64,000 nt of DNA from contig NZ_CP051006.1 in assembly GCF_014673495.1 (NCBI RefSeq), positions 1,488,001 through 1,552,000 on the forward strand, read 5' to 3'. Source of the DNA: Streptomyces griseofuscus (lineage in GTDB: Bacteria > Actinomycetota > Actinomycetes > Streptomycetales > Streptomycetaceae). Numbering within the stretch: position 1 is the first letter of the stretch; every line of letters starts with the position of its first letter. The notes beneath the pieces were generated by a model. That model ran no database searches. It saw only the letters and a program-made list of their open reading frames with translations, and was not told the DNA's origin. The translations under genes and the position numbers were made by a program. Of this stretch, positions 16,802-24,965 are shown one piece after another.

Positions 16802-16839
16802 AGCCCAAAAACAGAAAGACCCCAGATCAACTGGGGTCT
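16802..16839 (-). terminator. Intrinsic terminator of tRNA-Leu
   Basis: On the minus strand a perfect 9-bp stem follows the tRNA by 4 bases (AGACCCCAG at 16817-16825 pairs with CTGGGGTCT at 16831-16839, 5-base loop). The transcript then enters a U-rich run, seen on the plus strand as AAAAACAGAAA. Confidence 0.88.
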
Positions 16840-16843
16840 CTGC

Positions 16844-16931
16844 TGGTGTCCGAGGGGGGACTTGAACCCCCACGCCCGATAAAGGGCACTAGCACCTCAA
16901 GCTAGCGCGTCTGCCATTCCGCCACCCGGAC
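16844..16931 (-). tRNA. tRNA-Leu (anticodon GAG)
   Basis: This is an 88-base gene including an encoded CCA. The acceptor stem pairs GTCCGGG with CTCGGAC. The D-arm contains GGCGGAATGGCAGAC, the class II long variable arm reads TGCCCTTTATCGGGC, and the T-loop is GGTTCAAGTCC. The anticodon stem CTAGC/GCTAG closes the loop TTGAGGT, giving anticodon GAG (reads CUC and CUU leucine codons). Confidence 0.95.
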
Positions 16932-17111
16932 CAGGTGTCTGTCGCCTTGCGGAGGGCTTCCCTCGCGGCGACATGGACAACAATACCAAGGTTTCGGAGT
17001 GCCTTTCACCTGCGTATTTCGCTCGGGTGGGCGAGGAGCCGGGCGGGTTCGCGGGTGTGTACACGGTGCGGGAGCCCATATACGCAGAGTGATCGTACGG
17101 GCGGGCGCGTC

Positions 17112-18059
17112 CTACGGGCAGTGGATGACCTGACCGGCGTACGACAGGTTCCCGCCGAAGCCGAAGAGGAGGACCGGCGCGCCGGTGGGCAGGGCGCCCT
17201 GTTCGACGAGCTTGGAGAGGGCGAGGGGGATGCTCGCGGCGGAGGTGTTGCCGGATTCCGTCACGTCGCGGGCGATCACCGCGTCGACGGCGCCGATCTT
17301 CTCCGCGAGGGGTTCGATGATGCGCAGATTGGCCTGGTGGAGGACGACGCCCGCGAGGTCCTCGGGGGTGATCCCGGTGCGCTCGCAGGCCTGGCGGGCG
17401 ATGGCCGGCAGCCGGGTGGTGGCCCAGCGGTAGACGCTCTGGCCCTCCTGCGCGAACCGCGGCGGCGTGCCCTCGATCCGTACCGTGTGCCCCATCTCCG
17501 GCACCGACCCCCACAGCACGGGCCCGATCCCCGGCTCCTGCTCCGGCGCGCACGCCTCCACCACCGCGGCTCCCGCGCCGTCGCCGACGAGGACGCAGGT
17601 GCTGCGGTCGCTCCAGTCGGCGACGTCGGTCATCTTCTCGGCGCCGATGACCAGCGCACGGGTGGCCGCGCCCGCGCGGATCGTGTGGTCGGCGGTGGCC
17701 AGGGCGTGGGTGAAGCCGGCGCACACCACGTTGATGTCCATCGCGGCCGGCCCCGGGATGCCGAGCCGGGCCGCGACCCGGGCGGCGGTGTTCGGGGACC
17801 GGTCGATGGCCGTGGAGGTGGCGACGAGGACCATGTCGATGTCGGCGGGTCCGAGCCCCGCCGCGGCGAGGGCCTTGGCGGCGGCGTGCGCGGCCAGCTC
17901 GTCCACCGGCTCGTCGGGGCCGGCGATGTGCCGGGTGCGGATGCCCACCCGCGTGCGGATCCACTCGTCGCTGGTGTCGACCATGCCGGCCAGGTCCTCG
18001 TTGGTGAGCACCCGGGCGGGCTGATAGTGGCCGATGGCGGCGATGCGAGAGCCGTGCAT
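17112..18059 (-). CDS. FabH-like 3-oxoacyl-ACP synthase III
   Basis: This 315-residue KAS III-type condensing enzyme starts Claisen condensation from an acyl-CoA and malonyl-ACP in fatty-acid or secondary metabolism. The thiolase-fold signature is clear: DEWIRTRVGIRTRHI near residue 35, the nucleophilic Cys in NVVCAGFTHAL (about 112), His in LHQANLRI (about 242) and Asn in SGNTSAASIP (about 273). The C-terminal LLFGFGGNLSYAGQVI is intact. The start is ATG 18059. Upstream in-frame codons run into the promoter. It is not next to other fatty-acid genes, so a housekeeping role is less likely than a stand-alone or specialised one. Confidence 0.88.
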   Translation of the reverse strand: MHGSRIAAIGHYQPARVLTNEDLAGMVDTSDEWIRTRVGIRTRHIAGPDEPVDELAAHAAAKALAAAGLGPADIDMVLVATSTAIDRSPNTAARVAARLGIPGPAAMDINVVCAGFTHALATADHTIRAGAATRALVIGAEKMTDVADWSDRSTCVLVGDGAGAAVVEACAPEQEPGIGPVLWGSVPEMGHTVRIEGTPPRFAQEGQSVYRWATTRLPAIARQACERTGITPEDLAGVVLHQANLRIIEPLAEKIGAVDAVIARDVTESGNTSAASIPLALSKLVEQGALPTGAPVLLFGFGGNLSYAGQVIHCP

Positions 18060-18377
18060 GACGGAGGTCCCCCTTGTTGCCGTGGTGAACGGGATCCACA
18101 GTCTGCTGAGTGACTCGCCAGTACGACGGCACGTGAAGCCACAGGAAACGGGCATACGAATTGTCGGCTCCCCTCAGCACCACCGAGCCCTCGCGAGCAC
18201 TACCCGGGCACTACCGCGCACCACCGGGCACCACCCGGCCTCCCGCGAAGCGGGCCGCGGCCTCGTCCTCCATGTGCAGGACAATGCAGGTGCAGGACAA
18301 TGAGATCTCCGCATCGCAGATCCCGCACCAAGGGCCGCTCGGCCACCAGCACGTACAGAACCGGGGCTGATCAGGAC
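18060..18377. other. Divergent intergenic region with short repeats
   Basis: This is the gap between the FabH-like gene (minus) and fdhD (plus). It holds a GCACTACC/GCACCACC-type imperfect tandem at about 18195-18240. It also holds a 13-bp perfect direct repeat, GTGCAGGACAATG, at 18274-18286 and 18290-18302, 16 bp apart. The second repeat could be a regulator half-site pair. No gene is seen. Confidence 0.5.
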
Positions 18378-19232
18378 ATGGGACGAGTCACGGAACGACG
18401 CAAGGTCCTCCGCATCCGGGACGGCGCGGTCACCACCCGGCCGGACACGCTCGTCGCCGAGGAGCCCCTGGAGATCCGGCTGAACGGCAAGCCGCTGGCG
18501 ATCACCATGCGCACCCCGGGCGACGACTTCGCGCTCGCGGCCGGGTTCCTGGTGAGCGAGGGCGTGCTGGCCACCGCGTCCGATCTCCAGAACATCGTCT
18601 ACTGCGCGGGTGCGATCGCCGACGGTTCGAACACCTACAACGTGGTCGACGTGCGGACCGCCCCGGGCGTCTCCCTCCCCGACTTCACCCTCGAACGGAA
18701 CGTGTACACCTCGTCCTCGTGCGGGCTGTGCGGCAAGGCCAGCCTGGACGCCGTACGTACGACCACCCGCTGGCCCATCGCCGACAGCCCTCGCCTGCGC
18801 GTCACGCCCGCGCTGCTGTCCGGGCTGCCCGAACGGCTGCGGGAGGCCCAGCGGGTGTTCGACCGCACCGGTGGTCTGCACGCGGCCGCCCTGTTCACCG
18901 AGGACGGAGAGCTGCTCGACATCAAGGAGGACGTCGGCCGGCACAACGCGGTCGACAAACTGGTGGGGCGGGCCCTCCAGAACGGCGAGCTGCCCCTGTC
19001 CCGCACGGTGCTGCTGGTCTCCGGCCGAGCCTCGTTCGAACTGGCGCAGAAGGCCGTGATGGCCGGGATCCCGATGCTGGCGGCGGTGTCGGCGCCGTCG
19101 TCGCTGGCCGTGGACCTCGCGGCGGAGACCGGCCTGACACTCGTCGGTTTCCTGCGGGGCGGCTCGATGAACGTGTACGCGGGGGACGACCGGATCGTCC
19201 TTGCGGAGGAGACGGAAACGGCGAAGGGCTGA
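18378..19232 (+). CDS. fdhD: Formate dehydrogenase accessory sulfurtransferase FdhD
   Basis: This 284-residue protein matches FdhD along its length. FdhD moves sulfur from a cysteine desulfurase to the molybdenum cofactor of formate dehydrogenase. The features are EEPLEIRLNGKPLAITMRTP, DDFALAAGFLVSEGV, the catalytic CxxC in SSSCGLCGKAS (about residue 116), DVGRHNAVDKLVG and VSGRASFELAQKA. The start is ATG 18378 (MGRVTERRK). The ribosome site there is weak (AGGA close to the ATG), but earlier codons look non-coding. No formate dehydrogenase gene is in the window, so the client enzyme is elsewhere. Confidence 0.95.
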   Translation: MGRVTERRKVLRIRDGAVTTRPDTLVAEEPLEIRLNGKPLAITMRTPGDDFALAAGFLVSEGVLATASDLQNIVYCAGAIADGSNTYNVVDVRTAPGVSLPDFTLERNVYTSSSCGLCGKASLDAVRTTTRWPIADSPRLRVTPALLSGLPERLREAQRVFDRTGGLHAAALFTEDGELLDIKEDVGRHNAVDKLVGRALQNGELPLSRTVLLVSGRASFELAQKAVMAGIPMLAAVSAPSSLAVDLAAETGLTLVGFLRGGSMNVYAGDDRIVLAEETETAKG

Positions 19233-19349
19233 CCGCGACCCGACCGACCACCCGCCACGGCCAGAAGAGGTCTTGGACGAACCCGCCCCCAGAACCGCAG
19301 GCTTGGAGGCGTACGGAAAGTCGGAGCACGTTGACGGAGAGGTAGTTCC

Positions 19350-20069
19350 ATGGGTCTGCGGGGACAGCGTGTGGTGGTGCTCGGGGGTACGTCGGGCATC
19401 GGGTTCGCGGTGGCCGAGGGCGCGGTGCGGGAGGGCGCCGAGGTGGTGGTCGCCTCGCGGCGGCGGGAGAGCGTGGACGCGGCACTGAAGCGGCTGCCGG
19501 AGGGTGCCCGCGGGGAGGTGCTGGACACGACGGACGAGGCCGCGGTGCGCGGGTTCTTCGAGGGGCTCGGCGCGTTCGACCACCTGGTGTACACGGCGGG
19601 TGAGACGCTGCTGCTGGAGAGCGTGGCGGACACCGAACTGGACCGGGCGCAGCGGTTCTTGGACACCAGGCTGTGGGGCGCGTACCGGGCGGTGAAGCAC
19701 GGCGCCGGGTCGATCCGCGAGGGCGGCTCGATCGTCCTGACCACGGGTACGGCGGGATACCGGCCACTGCCGGGTTCGAGCGTGGTGTCGGCGCTGTGCG
19801 GGGCGATGGAGTCCCTGACCCGGGCGCTGGCACTGGAGTTGGCGCCGCTGCGGGTCAATGTGGTCGCGCCCGGTGTCGTACGCACCGAGTTGTGGCGGGA
19901 GTTGCCGGAGGCGGAGCGCGAGGGGCTGTACGGCGCGGCGGCGGGATCGCTGCCGGTGGGCCGGGTGGGCGAGCCCGCGGATGTGGCGGAGGCGTATCTG
20001 TATCTGATGCGCGGGGGTTACAGCACCGGCTCGGTGGTGGTCGTGGACGGCGGCGGAACCCTGGCCTGA
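19350..20069 (+). CDS. Short-chain dehydrogenase-like protein lacking the Tyr-Lys pair
   Basis: This 239-residue Rossmann-fold protein has a clear dinucleotide site (VVVLGGTSGIGFAVAEGA). It also has the SDR C-terminal pattern APLRVNVVAPGVVRTELW and SVVVVDGGGTL. Where classical SDRs carry YxxxK, the aligned stretch reads VSALCGAMESLT, so Tyr is replaced by Val and Lys by Cys. The active-site Ser is also replaced (LTTGTAG). It may bind NAD(P) without classical SDR catalysis, or use a different mechanism. The start is ATG 19350, with GGAGA upstream. It lies between fdhD and a convergent MarR gene and probably has its own transcript. Confidence 0.87.
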   Translation: MGLRGQRVVVLGGTSGIGFAVAEGAVREGAEVVVASRRRESVDAALKRLPEGARGEVLDTTDEAAVRGFFEGLGAFDHLVYTAGETLLLESVADTELDRAQRFLDTRLWGAYRAVKHGAGSIREGGSIVLTTGTAGYRPLPGSSVVSALCGAMESLTRALALELAPLRVNVVAPGVVRTELWRELPEAEREGLYGAAAGSLPVGRVGEPADVAEAYLYLMRGGYSTGSVVVVDGGGTLA

Positions 20070-20092
20070 GGTCCGGTCCGACACCGCCCGGG

Positions 20093-20569
20093 TCATCCCT
20101 CCACGCCGGAGATCCTCGTCAACAGCAGCATGAACAGCTCGCGTTCGGCCGCCGACAGCGGAGCGAGCAGTTCCTCGTTGGCCGTACGGGCGGCCTGCTC
20201 GCAGCGTCCGAGGAGCAGGCCGCCCTCCTCGGTGAGGGACACGGCGTTCTTGCGGCGGTCCCGGGGATCCGGCGTGCGGACGACCAGGCCGGCGCGCTGG
20301 AGGTCGTTCAGGATGCCGACGAGGTCCTTGGGGTCGAGGGCGATCCCCCGCGCGAGATCGGCCTGCGCCACGGGGGCGAGATCGCGGACGGCGGAGAGCG
20401 CCACGTGGTGCCACATCTTCAGCCCCTCGGCGGCGAGCGCGTCGGCGACAAGGGCCCGGCCCCGCGCGGCGGCCCGGCCGAGGATCCAGCTGGGCAGTGC
20501 CCGGATCGCGGTCAGGGGCGGTTCGGACGTCCGTGCCGGTTCGGCACTCGGAAACGTTTCGGCAGCCAT
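20093..20569 (-). CDS. MarR-family transcriptional regulator
   Basis: This 158-residue winged-helix repressor has helix-turn-helix PVAQADLARGIALDPKDLVG, wing RTPDPRDRRKNAVSLTEEG and a C-terminal dimerisation helix. ATG 20569 is chosen. An in-frame ATG at 20620 would add 17 residues and place the start inside the candidate operator. It is divergent from a quinone-reductase-like gene (20739), and a strong inverted repeat lies between them. Autoregulation and control of the reductase are likely. Confidence 0.87.
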   Translation of the reverse strand: MAAETFPSAEPARTSEPPLTAIRALPSWILGRAAARGRALVADALAAEGLKMWHHVALSAVRDLAPVAQADLARGIALDPKDLVGILNDLQRAGLVVRTPDPRDRRKNAVSLTEEGGLLLGRCEQAARTANEELLAPLSAAERELFMLLLTRISGVEG

Positions 20570-20620
20570 GGTCGGCAGCCTATCCGAGAAATCGTTGGAC
20601 TTCCCCATGAGTTTCGACAT

Positions 20621-20641
20621 ATCGTTGGGGCTCCCAACGAT
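20621..20641. promoter_or_regulatory. Candidate MarR operator before the quinone reductase
   Basis: A perfect 9-bp inverted repeat, ATCGTTGGG - GCT - CCCAACGAT. A third half-site, ATCGTTGGA, lies at 20591-20599. The repeat sits in the divergent region between the MarR gene and the oxidoreductase. Binding by that MarR protein is inferred from position. Confidence 0.75.
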
Positions 20642-20738
20642 TTCGCGAGGTTCGGCCCGCCCTTACCCCGCGACCGATCCCGCCGATCCGGCCCGGTCCG
20701 CCCTTGTGCGACCCGGTCCGACGGCCACGGAGGTTGCG

Positions 20739-21656
20739 ATGCGTCGCGTCCGGTACGACTCCCCCGGCGGCCCCCTGTTCATGGAGAAGGCCGACATCCC
20801 CGAGCCCGGCCCCGGGCAGCTGCTCGTGCGCTGCGCCGCGATCGGTGTCACGCTGCCGGTCGTCCGCAAGGTCCGCGAGGCCCCCGAGCCGATACCGCTG
20901 GGCGGCGAAGTGGCGGGCGAGGTGGTGGCGGTCGGCGCGGAGGCGACCCGGTTCCGGGCCGGCGACCGGGTGACCGGGCTGTGCTTCGGACACGGGTACG
21001 CCGATTACGCGGCGCTGGACGAGGCCATGGCCTCACCGCTGCCGGAGGGCGCCACCGAGGTGGACGCGGTCGCCCTGGTGCGCAGCGGGCTGGTCGCGCT
21101 CGGCGCCCTGTCCGCGGCGCGTCCGGAGCCGGGCGAGTCGGTGCTGGTGACGGCGGCGGCGAGCGGGGTCGGGCACCTGGCGGTGCAGCTGGCGCGGGCG
21201 CGGGGTGCGGGGCGGGTCGTGGGGGCCGTGTCCGACCCGGCGAAGGCCGAGTTCGTGTGCTCCCTCGGCGCGGACGACTGCGTCCGGTACGGCGACGACG
21301 GCTGGGGCGAGCCGGTGGACTGCGTCCTGGACGCGGTCGGCGGCGAGCTGCTCACCCCCGCCCTCGCCGCCCTCGCACCGCACGGCCGGCTGGTCGCCTA
21401 CAGCTCGGGCGGCGGTACGATCCGGGCGTACGACCTCCTCGTGGGCGCCAAGTCGGTGATCGGCTTCCAGATGGCGCTGATCGCCCGCGGCCGGCCCGAG
21501 CTGTACGAGCGGTGGCGCCGGGAACTGTGGCGACTGTTCGCCGAGGGGAGCGTACGGCCCGTCGTGCACGCGGAGTTCGCCCTGGAGGAGGCCGCGCGGG
21601 CACACGCGGCGATAGAGACACGGTCCAATCTGGGCAAGGTCGTGCTGCGCCCATGA
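20739..21656 (+). CDS. Quinone oxidoreductase-like MDR dehydrogenase
   Basis: This 305-residue medium-chain reductase of the zinc-free quinone oxidoreductase type has a GroES-like N-terminal domain (PLGGEVAGEVVAVGAEATRF, GDRVTG). A Rossmann domain follows (VLVTAAASGVGHLAVQLARA), and the protein ends in EAARAHAAIETRSNLGKVVL. There are no structural zinc cysteines. It probably reduces quinones or enones with NADPH. The start is ATG 20739, with GGAGG six bases upstream. It is divergent from the MarR gene and likely induced by an electrophile or drug through it. Confidence 0.88.
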   Translation: MRRVRYDSPGGPLFMEKADIPEPGPGQLLVRCAAIGVTLPVVRKVREAPEPIPLGGEVAGEVVAVGAEATRFRAGDRVTGLCFGHGYADYAALDEAMASPLPEGATEVDAVALVRSGLVALGALSAARPEPGESVLVTAAASGVGHLAVQLARARGAGRVVGAVSDPAKAEFVCSLGADDCVRYGDDGWGEPVDCVLDAVGGELLTPALAALAPHGRLVAYSSGGGTIRAYDLLVGAKSVIGFQMALIARGRPELYERWRRELWRLFAEGSVRPVVHAEFALEEAARAHAAIETRSNLGKVVLRP

Positions 21657-21786
21657 ACCCCCGCGCGCTTGCTCCGGTAAACCCCCGGATGCTTCCGGTG
21701 GCGGGCTCCATCGTTTCGCGTGGCGGGTCCCGGCACACTTCTTGTATGACACCAAAGGCCCAACTACCTTCGATGGGGCGCACCTT

Positions 21787-21819
21787 GGACATGGGATGTC
21801 CGGACGTCCAGATGTCCGG
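21787..21819. promoter_or_regulatory. Palindrome cluster upstream of the sialidase
   Basis: Two overlapping dyads built from GGACAT/ATGTCC and CCGGAC/GTCCGG occupy the region just before the sialidase start. These are GGACATGGGATGTCC (6-bp arms) and CCGGAC - 8 bp - GTCCGG. GATGTCCGG also occurs twice as a direct repeat 16 bp apart. It may be an operator for a sugar-responsive regulator. No such regulator is adjacent. Confidence 0.4.
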
Positions 21820-21840
21820 CCGACGAGAGGCAGGCCGTAC

Positions 21841-23757
21841 GTGCCGTCATGTCTTCGCGCCCGACTCAGATCCGTACTCGCCACGGCCGCCGTCATGACG
21901 GCCGCCCTCCTCGCGCCCCTGCTGCCGGCCCAACCGGCCCAATCAACCCCGCAGAACCAACAGATTCAAGGAGGTCGTCAGTCTCAACGAGCGGGCGTAG
22001 CGCCCGAGTTCGAGCAGCAGGTGCTGTTCCGGGCCTCCCAGGACCCGGGTTACGCCTGCTTCCGCATTCCCGCGGTCGTCCGGGCGAAGGACGGGACGCT
22101 GCTGGCCTTCGCCGAGGGCCGGGTGCTCAACTGCGGGGACGCCGCTGACATCGACATCGTGGTCAAACGGTCCACCGACGACGGCCGCACCTGGGGCCCG
22201 CTGCGGGTGGTCAATGAGGGCGCGGGCGACACCCATGGCAACCCGGCGCCGATCGTGGACCGGACGACCGGCCGTATCTGGCTCGCCGAGACGTACAACA
22301 CGGGGCGTACGGACAGCGCCAGTTGCTCGGTCCCCTGCGACCGCACCCCGCATCTCCAGTACAGCGACGACGACGGCCTGACCTGGTCCGCACCGCGCGA
22401 TCTGAGCCCCGAGATACTGCCCGCCGACTGGAACTCCTGGTACGCGACGGGTCCGGTGCACGGTATTGAGCTGACCAAGGGGCGGTACGCCGGCCGGCTG
22501 GTGTTCGGGGTCAACGCCGAGACCTGGAACGGCAGCCGGATCACCGCCAACCACGCGGCGCTCATCGTCAGCGACGACCACGGCGGCCACTGGCGGATCG
22601 GCGCCACCGACACCTGGCCCATCGCGGACGACGGCACCTTCCGGCAGAAGCCGTCCGAGCTGACCCTCGCCGAGCTCGGGGACGGTTCGATCCTGGTCAG
22701 CGGCCGGGAGACGGACGGCACCGACCTCGGCCAGCGCACCCAGACCACCAGCCGCGACGGCGGCAACAGCTTCACCGCGCCCTTCCGTGCCCTTCCCGAC
22801 CTGTACACCCCGCAGGTGCAGGGGTCGATACTGCGCCTGGGCGACCGCGTCCTGCTGGCCTGCCCCGCCGACCCCGACCGGCGTCGCACCATGATGATCC
22901 GCTCCTCCTACGACGGCGGCCGCACCTGGGACAGCGTGGACCGGGGCACGGTCGTCACCACCGACTGGTCGGGCTACTCCGACCTGGTGCGGACGGCGGA
23001 TGACACCGTGGGTCTGCTGTACGAGGGCGGGGCGGTGGACGCGCGGGACGAGATCCGTTTCGCCCGGTTCACCGAGGACTGGCTCACCCCGCGCCGGGGC
23101 CCCGACCCGGTCACCCCGGACCTGGCCCCGGGCGCCCACCCGGCCGCGGTGCTCGGCGGCGCGCAGCGGACGGACGGCGTCTTCGGGGGCGCGCTCGCCT
23201 TCGACGGCACGGACGACGCCGTACGCCTGCCGTACCGCGCGAGCCTTCCCCTGGGCGCGAAGGACTTCACCGCGTCACTGTGGTTCAGGTACACGGCGAC
23301 GAGCGGGGAGCAGCCGCTGCTGTGGATGGGCGGGATCGGGACCAGCGAGCCGCAGGTGTGGCTGCGCGGGGAGCCGGCGAACCACCGGATACAGGGGCTG
23401 ATCACCGCCCGGGACGGCGCCGCGGCACCGCGGACGGTGTCCGTGCGGACGGACAGCGCGTACAACGACGGCCAGTGGCACCACGCGGTGCTGCGCCGGG
23501 GCGACAGGACGCTGTCGCTGTTCGTGGACGGTACGCGGGCCCTGGTGGCCGATGTGCCGGGCTCGGTGAGCCGTAGCTCGGCCTTCGGTGTGCACATAGG
23601 CCAGCGGATGGACAGCCGGGCCTTCTTCACCGGTGCGATCGACGAGGTGCATGTGTGGGACCGGGCGCTGACCGATCAGGAGCTGGCCGACCCGAAGGCG
23701 CTGCGATCACCGAAGGACGCGGTTCTGTGGCTGCCCCTGGACCGGGTGAGCCGCTGA
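21841..23757 (+). CDS. Secreted exo-alpha-sialidase (GH33) with C-terminal LamG-like domain
   Basis: The product is about 638 residues with a Sec-type leader (LRARLRSVLATAAVMTAALL). A six-bladed sialidase propeller follows: the FRIP motif CFRIPAVV at the first strand, and Asp boxes STDDGRTWG, SDDDGLTWS, SDDHGGHWR, SRDGGNSF and SYDGGRTW. The catalytic region includes NAETWNGS and the late Tyr in WSGYSDLV. After about residue 450 a concanavalin/LamG-like domain (FDGTDDAVRLPY ... DGQWHHAVLRRGDR ... FTGAIDEVHVWDRAL) probably binds glycans. It removes terminal sialic acid. GTG 21841 is preferred because the leader begins there, but its ribosome site is weak. The 3' end overlaps the convergent symporter gene by 51 bp. 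Confidence 0.9.
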   Translation: MPSCLRARLRSVLATAAVMTAALLAPLLPAQPAQSTPQNQQIQGGRQSQRAGVAPEFEQQVLFRASQDPGYACFRIPAVVRAKDGTLLAFAEGRVLNCGDAADIDIVVKRSTDDGRTWGPLRVVNEGAGDTHGNPAPIVDRTTGRIWLAETYNTGRTDSASCSVPCDRTPHLQYSDDDGLTWSAPRDLSPEILPADWNSWYATGPVHGIELTKGRYAGRLVFGVNAETWNGSRITANHAALIVSDDHGGHWRIGATDTWPIADDGTFRQKPSELTLAELGDGSILVSGRETDGTDLGQRTQTTSRDGGNSFTAPFRALPDLYTPQVQGSILRLGDRVLLACPADPDRRRTMMIRSSYDGGRTWDSVDRGTVVTTDWSGYSDLVRTADDTVGLLYEGGAVDARDEIRFARFTEDWLTPRRGPDPVTPDLAPGAHPAAVLGGAQRTDGVFGGALAFDGTDDAVRLPYRASLPLGAKDFTASLWFRYTATSGEQPLLWMGGIGTSEPQVWLRGEPANHRIQGLITARDGAAAPRTVSVRTDSAYNDGQWHHAVLRRGDRTLSLFVDGTRALVADVPGSVSRSSAFGVHIGQRMDSRAFFTGAIDEVHVWDRALTDQELADPKALRSPKDAVLWLPLDRVSR

Positions 23758-24792
23758 CCCCTCGGCGCCCTCACCCGTCTCGGTCCCGGCTCCGGCGCCC
23801 CGGCCGGCGTCCCCGCTCTCGACCTCCGGGTCATGGGCGCGGCGTTTGGCGATGACGGCGCACACCATCAGCTGCATCTGGTGGAAGAGCATCAGCGGGA
23901 GCACGGCAAGGGAGGCGTGGGCGCCGAAGAGGACGCTGGCCATGGGCAGGCCCGCGGCGAGGGACTTCTTGGAGCCGGCGAACTGGATGGCGATCCGGTC
24001 CGCCCGGCCGAAGCCCAGCGCCCGGCCGCCGTACCAGGTCCCCACCAGCATCACGGCGAGCACCGCGGCCTCGACCAGCAGGAGCGCGCCGAGCCGGGCG
24101 GGGCTGACCTGGTGCCAGATGCCCTGGATCATGCCCTCGCTGAACGCGGTGTAGACGACGAGCAGGATGGAGCCGCGGTCGACCAGTCCGAGGACCTTCT
24201 TGTGCCGGGTGATGAAGGGGCCGATCCAGCGCCGCAGCAGCTGCCCGGCGAGGAACGGCACCAGCAGTTGCAGCACGATCTTGACGAGGGAGTCGGCGGA
24301 GAACCCACCACCGCTGTTGCCGAGCAGTACGGCGGCCAGCAGTGGGGTGATGACGATGCCGACCAGGGAGGAGAAGGAGCCGGCGCAGATGGCGGCGGGC
24401 ACGTTTCCGCGTGCGATGGAGGTGAAGGCGATGGAGGACTGGATCGTGGACGGCACCAGGGTCAGGAAGAGCAGGCCCTGGTAGAGGGGCTGGGTGAGGA
24501 GGACCGGCACGGTGGCGCGGGCGGCCAGGCCGAGCGCGGGGAAGACGAGGAAGGTGCAGGCCAGCACGGTGACATGGAGCCGCCAGTGGCGCAGTCCGTC
24601 GAGTGCCTCGCGGGTGGAGAGGCGGGCGCCGTAGAGGAAGAAGAGGAAGGCGATCGCGGCGGTCGAGGCGCCCGAGGCCACGGTGGCGCCGGTGCCATGG
24701 GCCGGGAACAGGGCGGCGAGGCCCACCGTGCCGAGGAGCAGCACGATGTACGGGTCGATCGGCATCCAGCTCGGCCAGCGCAGGCGTGTCAC
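23707..24792 (-). CDS. Bile acid:sodium symporter-like (SBF/BASS) membrane protein
   Basis: This 361-residue protein has about ten hydrophobic helices. The conserved crossing regions of the BASS fold are visible: FLFFLYGARLSTREALDGL, TLVPSTIQSSIAFTSIARGN and FAGSKKSLAAGLPMASVLF. A hydrophilic Glu/Gly-rich tail follows. The last two patterns are typical of the YocS/DUF4137-type bacterial group that moves organic anions with sodium or protons. The start is GTG 24792, with GGAG five bases upstream. The longer in-frame 5' extension is Arg/Pro-rich and non-coding. It is divergent from a LysR regulator, which probably controls it. The 3' end overlaps the sialidase gene. Confidence 0.87.
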   Translation of the reverse strand: MTRLRWPSWMPIDPYIVLLLGTVGLAALFPAHGTGATVASGASTAAIAFLFFLYGARLSTREALDGLRHWRLHVTVLACTFLVFPALGLAARATVPVLLTQPLYQGLLFLTLVPSTIQSSIAFTSIARGNVPAAICAGSFSSLVGIVITPLLAAVLLGNSGGGFSADSLVKIVLQLLVPFLAGQLLRRWIGPFITRHKKVLGLVDRGSILLVVYTAFSEGMIQGIWHQVSPARLGALLLVEAAVLAVMLVGTWYGGRALGFGRADRIAIQFAGSKKSLAAGLPMASVLFGAHASLAVLPLMLFHQMQLMVCAVIAKRRAHDPEVESGDAGRGAGAGTETGEGAEGSAAHPVQGQPQNRVLR

Positions 24793-24931
24793 GGTGCTCC
24801 GATGGTGTGCGAGGACATGGGGGCATGGGGGTGTGTGCGACGGAGTTCCGGTCGGGACCGCGGGACCGGGCCCCTCCTCATGATCCCTTGCCCCGCCTTG
24901 ATCGGGAATCCCGCACACCACTCTCACTGTC

Positions 24932-24946
24932 ATCATGATTCGCGAT
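24932..24946. promoter_or_regulatory. Candidate LysR box
   Basis: ATCATGATTCGCGAT fits the T-N11-A dyad (ATC-N9-GAT) expected for LysR-type regulators. It lies 20 bp before the LysR start and 140 bp before the divergent symporter start. The assignment rests on pattern and position. Confidence 0.5.
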
Positions 24947-24965
24947 AGCGACGTACGCTGGGCCC

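Noticed and set aside
16228..16830. Open frames of 120-200 codons on both strands beside tRNA-Leu
   Set aside because: No ribosome site, codon bias or recognisable motif. They overlap each other in several frames, as random sequence would.
19673..21898. A 740-codon plus-strand frame across the SDR, MarR and quinone reductase genes
   Set aside because: It passes through two genes on opposite strands and an operator. Its composition is Gly/Arg-rich without domains.
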